Source of the DNA: Parapedobacter defluvii
GTDB lineage: Bacteria; Bacteroidota; Bacteroidia; Sphingobacteriales; Sphingobacteriaceae
DNA length: 64,000 nucleotides
Assembly: GCF_014642075.1 (NCBI RefSeq)
Contig: NZ_BMIK01000013.1
Location: 62,001-126,000 of the forward strand
Direction: 5' to 3'
The notes below the pieces were generated by a model, which worked only from the letters and a program-made list of their open reading frames with translations, did no database searches and was not told where the DNA came from. Below are positions 41,572-49,937 of this stretch, in pieces. Positions within the stretch are counted from its first letter, which is position 1; each line of letters begins with the position of its first letter. A program made the translations under genes and the position numbers.

Positions 41572-42356
41572 TTCAGCTGGACCAAATACGGAATTATTTT
41601 CCCGCCACGATAAGGGATAACGCGGCGTTTGGTAAACACATGATCAAGGAGTACCTGCAATTGGCTATTCTGGATTTCCTGTCAACCACGCCTTACGTAC
41701 GTAAAACCACGTTTATCGGTGGAACGAATCTCCGGCTGGTCAAGGGGATTGATCGATTTAGCGAGGATCTTGATTTTGATTGCAAAGACTTTTCAAAAGA
41801 TGAATTTTCGGAGATGACCGATGCCGTTGTCCGCTTTTTGAGGCGCTCGGGATGGCAGGTGGAAACACGGGACAGGGATAATCCCAAGCTGACCGCTTTC
41901 CGTTGCAGTATCCACTTCCCCGAGCTGCTGTTTGACTTGGGGCTGAGCGGTCATCGTGAGGAACGGTTTCTCATTAAGATTGAAAGTCAGGATCAAGGAG
42001 TCGAATACAAACCCATTGTCACCAACATCAGTGGGTGCGGATTCTTCTTTCCGTTTCCTGTCCCTTCCGATGGGGTATTGTGCAGCATGAAGATAGCGGC
42101 GATGCTATCCCGCGCTAAGGGACGGGACTTTTATGACCTGATGTTTCTGCTGGCACAGGCTACACCTGACTACGATTTTCTTGAGAAAGGATGTGGAATT
42201 GCAACGCTGGAGCAATTGAAATCGGCCACAGTTGAAAGACTGAAAACGGTAGACCTGAAGTCCAAGCAGCGGGATTTTGAGCACTTGCTCTTCAATCGAG
42301 ATAACAGTGTACGTGTGTTGCGTTTCGGTGAGTTTATGGCATCATTGAGTTCTTAA
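41568..42356 (+). CDS. abiEii: AbiEii/AbiGii nucleotidyltransferase toxin
   Basis: 262 residues. The nucleotidyltransferase signature is intact: FIGGTNLRL (Gly51, Gly52) followed by RFSEDLDFD (Ser65, Asp67, Asp69). VLCSMKIAAMLSRAKGRDFY supplies the usual third block, with the Lys and the RDFYD end. Related toxins transfer nucleotides, in characterised relatives to tRNA or other targets, and halt growth on phage infection or antitoxin loss. The catalytic residues suggest activity. The gene ends 39 bases before a convergent cupin gene of the polysaccharide cluster. Confidence 0.9.
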   Translation: MIQLDQIRNYFPATIRDNAAFGKHMIKEYLQLAILDFLSTTPYVRKTTFIGGTNLRLVKGIDRFSEDLDFDCKDFSKDEFSEMTDAVVRFLRRSGWQVETRDRDNPKLTAFRCSIHFPELLFDLGLSGHREERFLIKIESQDQGVEYKPIVTNISGCGFFFPFPVPSDGVLCSMKIAAMLSRAKGRDFYDLMFLLAQATPDYDFLEKGCGIATLEQLKSATVERLKTVDLKSKQRDFEHLLFNRDNSVRVLRFGEFMASLSS

Positions 42357-42395
42357 AATAACGTACATAGGGTCAGGAATATTGGGCACTATACA

Positions 42396-42827
42396 TTAAA
42401 ACCCACTCTTTATAAAATAATCTGCCGGGTAGGTATAATCATCAAGTTTCGCGTGCTCGATACCATAGTCAGCAAATACCAATAGTTTGCTCCCTGGTAC
42501 TAACGCTTGGAAGGCCGTTCCGAAACCTACGGGTACATGTATAATTCGTTGTTCCTCACTTCGCAGAATCGTTTCTTCTACCGGCAACTCCTTAGAAGGC
42601 TCACTCCAGTCATCAATCCTAACCGTTTTCATGGAAAAGGCTCCTTCTATGACGTAAAACCAACGTTGTTCAATCCGGTGTGCCCGCCATCCGCGGATTG
42701 TCTCGGTATCTTTATTTTCAATTATATAAAATCGCTTCACAGCGGTCATGTCAAAATCATTGACAAACCGAATACTTCCACGATGATCACTGGCAATGCC
42801 TCCTTGTGATATGACAATCTCTTTCAT
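42396..42827 (-). CDS. WxcM-like cupin, sugar 3,4-ketoisomerase type
   Basis: 143 residues forming one cupin domain. DHRGSIRFVNDFDM near the start and RGWRAHRIEQRWFYVIEGAF in the core match the WxcM-like/FdtA branch; in FdtA the HxH residues of this region support isomerisation of dTDP-4-keto-6-deoxyhexoses. VPVGFGTAFQALVPGSKLL completes the barrel. Cupins of this type regularly flank Bacteroidota surface polysaccharide clusters. It is divergent from the WecA-like gene, with 81 bases between them. The natural substrate here is not certain because only one His of the usual HxH pair is obvious. Confidence 0.75.
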   Translation of the reverse strand: MKEIVISQGGIASDHRGSIRFVNDFDMTAVKRFYIIENKDTETIRGWRAHRIEQRWFYVIEGAFSMKTVRIDDWSEPSKELPVEETILRSEEQRIIHVPVGFGTAFQALVPGSKLLVFADYGIEHAKLDDYTYPADYFIKSGF

Positions 42828-42871
42828 AAATTCGCTTTTTCTAAATAGTCGGTTGCAATTTATTAATTCTA

Positions 42872-42903
42872 TTGAAATTCCCCTTCAGAAAAATCTATCT
42901 TTG
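42872..42903 (+). promoter_or_regulatory. Promoter of the WecA-like gene
   Basis: TTG at 42872, a 21-base spacer and TATCTTTG at 42896-42903. The ATG begins only 6 bases after the -7 element, so a transcript starting at the usual distance would have almost no leader. Confidence 0.65.
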
Positions 42904-42908
42904 CGCCC

Positions 42909-43871
42909 ATGAGTTACCTGTTCATCGCTATACTGCTTTTTGCCTCTCTTTTGGCATATTTCCGTATAGCAGATCGGTATAATATCATCGATCGCCCCAA
43001 TGAGCGAAGCAGCCACACACAGGTTACGATCCGTGGAGGAGGGATTGTATTCTATTTAGGTGCGCTAGCTTGGTTTATTTGGAGCGGAGCTACTTATCCT
43101 TATTTCTTTGCTGGCCTTACACTCATCGTGCTCATCAGTTTTCTCGACGATATCCTTACGCTATCCAACCGCATCCGTATCAGTATTCACTTGCTTTCCG
43201 TTTTGTTGCTCTTTGTAGAGGTGCGGCTGTTTGAATACTCTTGGTACATTGTGCCGATTGCATTAATCTTAGTTATTGGCACCATCAATGCATACAATTT
43301 TATGGACGGCATTAATGGCATCACAGCGATGTATAGCTTTGCCGTACTGTTGCTGTTATGGATAGCCAACCGAGATATTGGCTTTATTGATAATCGGCTT
43401 TTGTATTGCACTGGCATCGCCAACGGGGTATTTGCCTTTTTCAACTTCCGGCAACGCGCCAAATGTTTCGCAGGAGATGTGGGTAGTGTGGGAATGAGTT
43501 TTATCTTGATTTTCGCCATGCTGAGTTTGATTTTGGCTACCGGTAATTTGATTTATATCCTGTTTTTTGCAGTGTATGGCGTGGATAGTGTACTGACTAT
43601 TGTTTATCGGTTAGTTAAGCGGGAGAACATCTTTAAGGCGCACCGGACGCATTTGTATCAGTACTTGGCAAATGAAGCAAAAGGAAACCGGTTGGTGATT
43701 GCGGCGTGTTATGGGATATTGCAGGTGGGGACAGGTGTGCTGGTGTTATATGCCAGTGATTTTCCCTCGACTACGCAGTATAGCGTGGCTTTTTGTGTTC
43801 TACTGTTGCTTTCGTTGGCGTATATTGGAATTAGACGGTATGTGCTGGGGGGTGTTTTAAAAACTTCCTAA
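42909..43871 (+). CDS. WecA/MraY-family sugar-1-phosphate transferase
   Basis: 320 residues with about ten membrane helices. The polyprenyl-phosphate N-acetylhexosamine-1-phosphate transferase motifs are present: DRPNERSSHTQVTIRGGG at the start, FLDDILTL (Asp80, Asp81) for metal binding, NAYNFMDGINGI (Asn130, Asp133), and the cytoplasmic HRTHLYQYLANE histidine motif. It loads the first sugar onto undecaprenyl phosphate and so starts each repeat unit of the polymer encoded to its right. It is the only rightward gene of the cluster and has its own promoter. It ends 6 bases before the convergent epimerase gene. Confidence 0.92.
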   Translation: MSYLFIAILLFASLLAYFRIADRYNIIDRPNERSSHTQVTIRGGGIVFYLGALAWFIWSGATYPYFFAGLTLIVLISFLDDILTLSNRIRISIHLLSVLLLFVEVRLFEYSWYIVPIALILVIGTINAYNFMDGINGITAMYSFAVLLLLWIANRDIGFIDNRLLYCTGIANGVFAFFNFRQRAKCFAGDVGSVGMSFILIFAMLSLILATGNLIYILFFAVYGVDSVLTIVYRLVKRENIFKAHRTHLYQYLANEAKGNRLVIAACYGILQVGTGVLVLYASDFPSTTQYSVAFCVLLLLSLAYIGIRRYVLGGVLKTS

Positions 43872-43877
43872 TAACCA

Positions 43878-44780
43878 TTAGACAATCTCCTCTATTTTAC
43901 TTAATACCGGAGTCGGGTTCCAACCCAGTTCTTTTCGTGCCTTGCTATCGTCAAAGGTCAATGTAGATGTAATCTTCTGCAGTTTGTCTGAATTTATGGG
44001 AAAACGCCCCACAATATCACCCGTTTTGGCTAATCCGTTAGCGAGCCAGTACGGTACTTTTATAGGTTTACGTTTACCTAAAGCCTTGGAGATACTTTCT
44101 TCTAGCTCTCCGAAAGTAGGGTGATAGCCATCAGTAAGGTTATAAATCCCGCCTTTCTCCACTAGTTTGGGAATAATCCGTGCAATATCCTCAACCCATA
44201 CCATGCTTTTCCTAGCATCAGCGCGGCCGATACTTAAATACTTTCCAGATTTAATGCCGTTGATCATGGCGTCTAAATTACCTGGTGGGTTTGGTCCTGC
44301 AATAAGCGGCAAACGTAAGATGCTTAATCTAACTCTATTCTTTACGGCCCATTCTTTCAACCAAAACTCTGCCATAATTTTACTCTTAGCATATGATGTT
44401 ATACCGTTGAGAGGCATATTCTCGATAATATCTTCCCCCTCAACCAATCCATAAACAGCGACAGTACTAACGAAAATAAAATTATCTGGCAGCGCGCTCA
44501 AAGACTCTAAGGCTTTGCATAGATTTCGAGTGCCCCCAAAATTTGTTTGAAAGAATTCATTCTCTTCTTCTTTAGTTCTGGGAATACTATGAGCCTTACC
44601 AGCTAAATGAACGACAGTTCTAGAAATCAACGACGGATCTAATCTATATAATGAGTTCAAAACTGCTCCCTGACTATTTTTCCTCAATTCAGAATAGGTA
44701 TACTGCGAATTAGACAAATATTTACAGATTACTCTACCTAGAAAGCCAGTACTCCCTGTCAAAAAAAAATCTAATACCAT
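43878..44780 (-). CDS. NAD-dependent epimerase/dehydratase (extended SDR)
   Basis: 300 residues. The Rossmann motif LTGSTGFLGRV and the catalytic YAKSK (in GITSYAKSKIMAE) are intact, as are VHLAGKAHSI and LRLPLIAGP. The closest functional group appears to be the WbpV/WreQ-type reductases, which turn a UDP-4-keto-6-deoxy-GlcNAc into UDP-QuiNAc for the WecA-like starter. The 4,6-dehydratase that would feed it is not in the window. It is the last leftward gene of the A+T-rich core, 12 bases after the glycosyltransferase. Epimerase activity on another sugar nucleotide is an alternative. Confidence 0.8.
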   Translation of the reverse strand: MVLDFFLTGSTGFLGRVICKYLSNSQYTYSELRKNSQGAVLNSLYRLDPSLISRTVVHLAGKAHSIPRTKEEENEFFQTNFGGTRNLCKALESLSALPDNFIFVSTVAVYGLVEGEDIIENMPLNGITSYAKSKIMAEFWLKEWAVKNRVRLSILRLPLIAGPNPPGNLDAMINGIKSGKYLSIGRADARKSMVWVEDIARIIPKLVEKGGIYNLTDGYHPTFGELEESISKALGKRKPIKVPYWLANGLAKTGDIVGRFPINSDKLQKITSTLTFDDSKARKELGWNPTPVLSKIEEIV

Positions 44781-44792
44781 GAAAAAAATACA

Positions 44793-46058
44793 TTATCGTT
44801 TTTGCAAAGAATCAAGATTCTCAGATATCTTTTTTGTTAATGATTTATAATTTAATTCCTTAATTACGTAATCGAAACCTAATTTACCAATATCTGACAA
44901 CTCCTCTGGGGTGTATTCCAACCGTATTTCTTCGATTTTACTCGCCAATAGTTTTGGGTCTTTAGCCTTTATAAACCAACCACAACCGGAATCATTTATT
45001 ATGGACTGATAACCGTTAAATGAAACCAGAATAGGGCGGGAACTTAACATGTAATCAATCCATTTATTAGGAGACACCCCAAACCTATAGATGTTTTTAT
45101 CATCCCACATATTTACTAATATGTCAAAATTCGAAAGAACTCTAGGCAAAGATTCCTTGGAAACAGGTTCGAAGAAATGAATATTAACATTTTCGGCGTA
45201 TGATTCAACAAGCTCATCTTTCAAAGGTCCTTTCCCAATAATAAATATACCGGTATCGGGCGGTAGATATTGAACAGCAAGTAAAAGGTCTTCTACACGG
45301 TTAGCTTTTCCTATAGTACCCGCATAGGCAACTGTGAATTTATATTGACCTATTTTATGCTTTACTCTTTCAAGTATTGGTTGATCAACTTTTTTTATTG
45401 ATTGAGTGGGGTCCAAATTATAGAAACTATCGTCATAACCCATAGGTATATTTATATAGTTAAATTTCTTGGCAATTATAGTAGAAACATGCAAATCAAG
45501 CCTCGGCATTGTTCCAATTATAAGGTCTGCATTCTTGTAGCCTATTTTTTCGAATTGGCTGAGTATCTTAAAAGGAATACTCTTTCTACCGTAAGAACTA
45601 AATTCTGTCAAAGTCTCTGGCCATATATCTCTAACTTCAACTATTAATTTGCATTTGAAAATTTTCTTCAAAACTGAACATGTAGCAAACGTCAAGATAC
45701 TTAAAGAAGAAACGTATAAAAAGGCCGGCCTGTTTTTAAAGTGTATAATAGAATATATGAACAAAAAGACCTCAAAAGTAATCCATGATAAAAGTCTTTT
45801 AAAAGAAAGACCTAAACCGATAGTACTTCCATTTAAAACATCATTCCTAAATCCCTCGTGATAAAAGGTCTTATAAAGCCCTGAGAAAGAATCCACCTCT
45901 CCATAAGCACAAGACCTAGATGAGATTAGCCTAGTTTCAGGATAATTGAAATTTAGAAACTTTGCAATAAAAAATTGTCTATTTGGCGGGCCAAATAAAG
46001 AAGATGTAGCATATTTAGAAATTAACCACACACTCTTCCGTTGCTTACGATTATTCAC
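44793..46058 (-). CDS. Glycosyltransferase family 4, WbuB/WcaI-like
   Basis: 421 residues in a GT-B arrangement. The N-terminal domain has FGPPNRQFFIAKFL and LYVSSLSILTFATCSVLKKI with KLIVEVRDIWPETL, the signature of the WbuB group. The C-terminal domain has KFTVAYAGTIGKANRVEDLL and the donor-site phrase FGVSPNKWIDYMLSSRPILV. It adds one sugar, in WbuB an N-acetylated deoxy sugar, to the lipid-linked repeat. A membrane-associated stretch near residues 90-110 is usual. Its position beside the epimerase and starter transferase suggests that it adds the second residue. Confidence 0.87.
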   Translation of the reverse strand: MNNRKQRKSVWLISKYATSSLFGPPNRQFFIAKFLNFNYPETRLISSRSCAYGEVDSFSGLYKTFYHEGFRNDVLNGSTIGLGLSFKRLLSWITFEVFLFIYSIIHFKNRPAFLYVSSLSILTFATCSVLKKIFKCKLIVEVRDIWPETLTEFSSYGRKSIPFKILSQFEKIGYKNADLIIGTMPRLDLHVSTIIAKKFNYINIPMGYDDSFYNLDPTQSIKKVDQPILERVKHKIGQYKFTVAYAGTIGKANRVEDLLLAVQYLPPDTGIFIIGKGPLKDELVESYAENVNIHFFEPVSKESLPRVLSNFDILVNMWDDKNIYRFGVSPNKWIDYMLSSRPILVSFNGYQSIINDSGCGWFIKAKDPKLLASKIEEIRLEYTPEELSDIGKLGFDYVIKELNYKSLTKKISENLDSLQKR

Positions 46059-46082
46059 TTGTACGATATAATGTCAGGTTAA

Positions 46083-47231
46083 TCATTTTTTTATTGTATT
46101 GTCTGTAATGGTAACATTTCCCTTAGAATACAATTGATCAAACGGCGTAGCATAATTCGCCGGAGCATTGGAAGAAACACCAAAAATTCTAGCAAATAAA
46201 CCCTTGGCTTTATCATCGGTAGAAACATATTGTACAGTATTGTTTTTAATATTGGCTAATTTAGACGGTTTCCCCCTTATCACGACAGCCTTTCGATCCG
46301 GGAAAAGAACGAAAGTGTTATTATAAACGTTTATTTTAGTACCGGCGATGTCTGTATTGTCGTTCCGGTCTTTTCCTCCATGCATATCGACTGAATGAGA
46401 AGTCCCGTTCTGTAAAAATACGTTGTAACATGCCTCATAACCTGTGCCAGGAATTCCCGTTCCAGCTATATCGTGTCTATTATAGTCGAAAACGTTCCCC
46501 TTAATAAGGGCGAAAACACCGTCCAGATTAACTCCATAACCCAGTCCGACTCGTCTATTATGATGAATATAATTATACAAGATTTTCGCGTTATCCGCGC
46601 CCTTTTGTAGACTAATGGCCGCGTGAGTCCACCCATAAAACTCACAATTTTTGACCTCAAGATTAGGATAGTTCGTCTTAATGGCTATAGAAACAGGCAC
46701 TTTATAAGTGTTTTCATAAACAGCGTTTTTTCCTTCGTACTTTTTATTCCCATGATAAATGTCTTTATCACCTCCATAAAATCTTAAACCAAATATATTT
46801 ACATTGGATCCACAAACAAACAAGGGAGAAGTTCCTGCAGTCGACGTCTTAATTAAGGCTCCAAGCGCTCCTTCAACCTTACCTCGACCACTTGCCAAAG
46901 TGATACCAGAACGGATTGTAATGTTTTTTTGTCCCGAAAGATCAATTTCAACATCGTCATCAACATAGACTATAGAGCCTGACTTCGCGTCTGCTAAAGC
47001 TTTAAGTAATTGGTCTTTGGTCCTAACAACAAAATCGGGTGTTCCTACCTTGAAATTAAACATTGGCTTGCCATTTGCCAATCCGCCAGCTAATTCTCCA
47101 TCGATTGCGTATTTTACATCCGACAATTTCCTTATAGATAATTCCTGACCGTTTCCGCCAACCGCAAAGAGCAAAAAAAATAAACCGATACTACAAGTTT
47201 GAGTGAAACTCTTCATTAACTGACACTTCAT
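46083..47231 (-). CDS. Secreted right-handed beta-helix protein, pectate-lyase-like
   Basis: 382 residues. A signal peptide (about 1-30, ending GNGQ) precedes rungs of a parallel beta helix with repeated asparagine ladders (NITIRSGITLASGRG, NVNIFGLRFYGG, NLEVKNCEFYGWTHAAISL, AKILYNYIHHN, ALIKGNVFDYNRHDI). The architecture matches pectate lyase and polysaccharide lyase families, and the basic and His residues in the central rungs could form an active cleft. In a synthesis cluster such an enzyme may trim or release the polymer, or act in the periplasm on stalled chains. It has its own -7 element and 145 bases of upstream gap. Confidence 0.78.
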   Translation of the reverse strand: MKCQLMKSFTQTCSIGLFFLLFAVGGNGQELSIRKLSDVKYAIDGELAGGLANGKPMFNFKVGTPDFVVRTKDQLLKALADAKSGSIVYVDDDVEIDLSGQKNITIRSGITLASGRGKVEGALGALIKTSTAGTSPLFVCGSNVNIFGLRFYGGDKDIYHGNKKYEGKNAVYENTYKVPVSIAIKTNYPNLEVKNCEFYGWTHAAISLQKGADNAKILYNYIHHNRRVGLGYGVNLDGVFALIKGNVFDYNRHDIAGTGIPGTGYEACYNVFLQNGTSHSVDMHGGKDRNDNTDIAGTKINVYNNTFVLFPDRKAVVIRGKPSKLANIKNNTVQYVSTDDKAKGLFARIFGVSSNAPANYATPFDQLYSKGNVTITDNTIKK

Positions 47232-47263
47232 ATTGATAACTCTCCATGATTATGCTAACTCGT

Positions 47264-47271
47264 CAAATGTA
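47264..47271 (-). promoter_or_regulatory. -7 element before the beta-helix gene
   Basis: TACATTTG on the minus strand, an exact TAnnTTTG match about 33 bases before the start codon at 47231. No TTG is found at the right -33 spacing. Confidence 0.45.
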
Positions 47272-47376
47272 CTATCTTCGGTTCCGTTCTCACCTAACGA
47301 ATAGCTGATTTTACTAAAAAACAGAATATAATACGAAATTAGCCATATAATTCAAGATTACGAAACATCAAGCCGT

Positions 47377-48519
47377 CTATTCGTCTCTTACTACTGAAGA
47401 GCTTTGATAAATATTCAAGTACTGTTGCCCAATTCGCTCCCAAGAAAAATCTGCAGAATAACGAACCGCATTTTGCGAGAACCGTACCCAATCTTTAAAT
47501 ATCTCGTCGCTTTTTTCAATAATTTCCCTGCTGTTACGTGCTATGACACCGTATCCGACATCCCCCTCTTCGAAATACCCACTGATCCCCTCATTTAAGG
47601 TATAGATTATAGGTAATCCTTGAGACATTGCCTCAATATAAACTAAGCCAAATGTTTCATGGGAAGATGCCATAACAAATATATTACAGGAACGATAAAT
47701 CGACATCAATTTTTCCTTATCCAGTACTTTCCCCTTGTAAGAAATTAAATCCGCGTGAGATTCACAAAGTTTTATGATTCTATTCTCGTCATTCCCCCCA
47801 CCACCAACTAATGTCAAATGTACGTCCTTACCTATTTTGGACATATTGACGATAGAACGGATTAGTATATCGACATTTTTGTTTTTTGAAAAATTGCCTA
47901 CATAAAGAAAATTTCTTTTAAGTCCACAATCATTTCTAAAACACCTATTAGTCAACCAAAAGTCATCTACACCATTAGGTATCACTACTGATTTCGCAAA
48001 AATTTGCGTTCTTAAGCCTTTCGGAACATATGTACTTAATAATCTGTTTCTATAATCCCCCGACAAGAATATCACTTTTTCCGCATTCTGAAGAATTTTC
48101 ACCCCAACACCCCGCAAATGAACTAAATATTTGAAAAACACATTCAAGTCTGTATTACGAACGGCAACAATATAAGGAATTCCAAAATTCTTTTTTAACG
48201 CTAAAGCTATCCCCCCATCGCTAAAAAGAAAATGTGCATGAGAAATTCTAATAGAAGACAAATCAACTTTATCTATCAAATCATTTGAGGTCTTTTTAAT
48301 TTTACCGAAATAATTAATTCTATCTAATTTATTTAAAATAAACGAATATTGATATTCAACATTAACTAAATTCGGATTTATATTCCTATTCATCTCCTCT
48401 TGCCGCCTTACTGGCACATACACTACTTGTGAAATACCTAACCCAGCCATTGTAGAAACTAATAGATCATATAATCTTTGATTTGCAAAATCGCTTGATA
48501 TTTGTAGAACTCGCATCAA
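47377..48519 (-). CDS. Glycosyltransferase family 4
   Basis: 380 residues. The N-terminal domain starts with RVLQISSDFANQRLYDLLV and includes ISHAHFLFSDGGIALALKKN. The C-terminal GT-B domain has LKRNFLYVGNFSKNKNVDIL, LTLVGGGGNDENRI and the donor-site EX7E motif in ASSHETFGLVYIEAMSQGLP. It transfers one sugar with retention, a reaction common in O-antigen clusters; donor and acceptor cannot be named. Its start overlaps the polymerase stop by four bases, so it is translationally coupled to it. Confidence 0.87.
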   Translation of the reverse strand: MMRVLQISSDFANQRLYDLLVSTMAGLGISQVVYVPVRRQEEMNRNINPNLVNVEYQYSFILNKLDRINYFGKIKKTSNDLIDKVDLSSIRISHAHFLFSDGGIALALKKNFGIPYIVAVRNTDLNVFFKYLVHLRGVGVKILQNAEKVIFLSGDYRNRLLSTYVPKGLRTQIFAKSVVIPNGVDDFWLTNRCFRNDCGLKRNFLYVGNFSKNKNVDILIRSIVNMSKIGKDVHLTLVGGGGNDENRIIKLCESHADLISYKGKVLDKEKLMSIYRSCNIFVMASSHETFGLVYIEAMSQGLPIIYTLNEGISGYFEEGDVGYGVIARNSREIIEKSDEIFKDWVRFSQNAVRYSADFSWERIGQQYLNIYQSSSVVRDE

Positions 48520-49937
48520 TTTTTTTTTCTATATGAGACAAATTTACAAATCTTAATAAAAAGGAAGGGGGCGCATCCCAGTATTATCCAATATAATTTC
48601 AAATTACTAAAATCTACTTTCGGATAAATAAATACAAAAGAGAGGGACAGCAGCGTTAATGTAAGAAAACTTGTAAATGTCGATCGCCTAATAGCATATA
48701 TGAAGAACAATTTAAGAACAACTCCAAAAAAAAACATAAAAATAGGGACTCCTATCGGCCCAAAATTCATATACAGCTCACCAACAGCTGTAGTGGGTAA
48801 GGCTCCACTTGGAAGGTGACTATACCATAACTCCTGAGTTATTATACTAGTATTATAGCCATGATTGTTAATTAATTCTAAAGGAAGTATACCAGAAAAC
48901 AACGACTTGCCATACAAATAACCGTAATCGTGACTCCAAGAGTCAATTATTTTCATAAACAAAGCCACATTAGGAGTATTTCCCTTATCAAAAACGAACA
49001 TTCCTAATGCACCAGAAAACTCTGATATTAAATCTTCAAAAACAATATCTGTACCAATACTTAGAGCACTGTAGACTCTATAAAAATAAAATACACCTCC
49101 CATTAGCACTAAAAACAAAGCCCCTATGATAAACTTTCTATTGTAGATAGAAAGGACCGGCGCTTTACCTATCTGAGAGAAATAAAACATAGCAATAAAA
49201 GACATCAAATGTACAACAGTTCCATAGATTCTGCCGACGCTCGCTTTAACAATCGTACTTATTATAACGATTATAAGCAGTTCAAAGAAACTGCTTTTAT
49301 TTTTGATATGAAGGTAGAGAATAAGGTACGCCCCTATATATAGGAAATGATACCCTGCTGTCGTTCCGCCAACCTCTGAAAATTCATGGTGTCTAAGTGC
49401 TACGTTTGAAAGATAATTTAATATGTTCCCTCCTGAGAATCTTACTACGTTAAAAAGAAAGTTAAACAGACCGATTAATGAGAGGATATAGGCTGTACAT
49501 CGAATGAGTATATCAGACATCTCACTATTATTGCCGCTATGAAATTTCATACTGCCTATTATAGGGTTTTTAAACATCCTGTATCCTGCTATTAGGCATA
49601 CTAATCCTAAAAGATAATAAAAAGTAGCGAGGTTAAATAACGAGACATAGTCCCCTTTCAGCAAGTATTTATCTATAAAAATTGAATTGTTGAAATCAGT
49701 AAAAATATAGTAAATACTTGTCAGAGGAATAGTAATATAAAATATGCAGAAGAGATTAATCGGATTAAAAACGTAGAAATTCTTCTGAGAACCTAAAAAT
49801 ATGGCTATAACAACTAACGTCAGAAATGTCCATATACCAGCAAAAAAAAATTTTCCAGAGAAAATAATAGACAAACAAAGAAACACAAAACACAAAACAC
49901 AAAATAAAATAGCCCTTTTCTTTTCGAGTAGATTCAT
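48516..49937 (-). CDS. wzy: Wzy-like oligosaccharide repeat unit polymerase
   Basis: 473 residues with about twelve membrane helices and a long periplasmic loop near residues 300-390 (DSWSHDYGYLYGKSLFSGIL, ELWYSHLPSGALPTTAVGEL, MNFGPIGVPIFMFFFG). The loop pattern with Gly-rich GELYMNFGPIG is typical of the O-antigen ligase/polymerase superfamily in Bacteroidota. It joins lipid-linked repeat units in the periplasm, with the Wzz-like protein setting length. It is coupled to neighbours on both sides (4-base overlaps). The sequence is markedly A+T-rich, as usual for strain-specific polymerases. Confidence 0.85.
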   Translation of the reverse strand: MNLLEKKRAILFCVLCFVFLCLSIIFSGKFFFAGIWTFLTLVVIAIFLGSQKNFYVFNPINLFCIFYITIPLTSIYYIFTDFNNSIFIDKYLLKGDYVSLFNLATFYYLLGLVCLIAGYRMFKNPIIGSMKFHSGNNSEMSDILIRCTAYILSLIGLFNFLFNVVRFSGGNILNYLSNVALRHHEFSEVGGTTAGYHFLYIGAYLILYLHIKNKSSFFELLIIVIISTIVKASVGRIYGTVVHLMSFIAMFYFSQIGKAPVLSIYNRKFIIGALFLVLMGGVFYFYRVYSALSIGTDIVFEDLISEFSGALGMFVFDKGNTPNVALFMKIIDSWSHDYGYLYGKSLFSGILPLELINNHGYNTSIITQELWYSHLPSGALPTTAVGELYMNFGPIGVPIFMFFFGVVLKLFFIYAIRRSTFTSFLTLTLLSLSFVFIYPKVDFSNLKLYWIILGCAPFLFIKICKFVSYRKKN

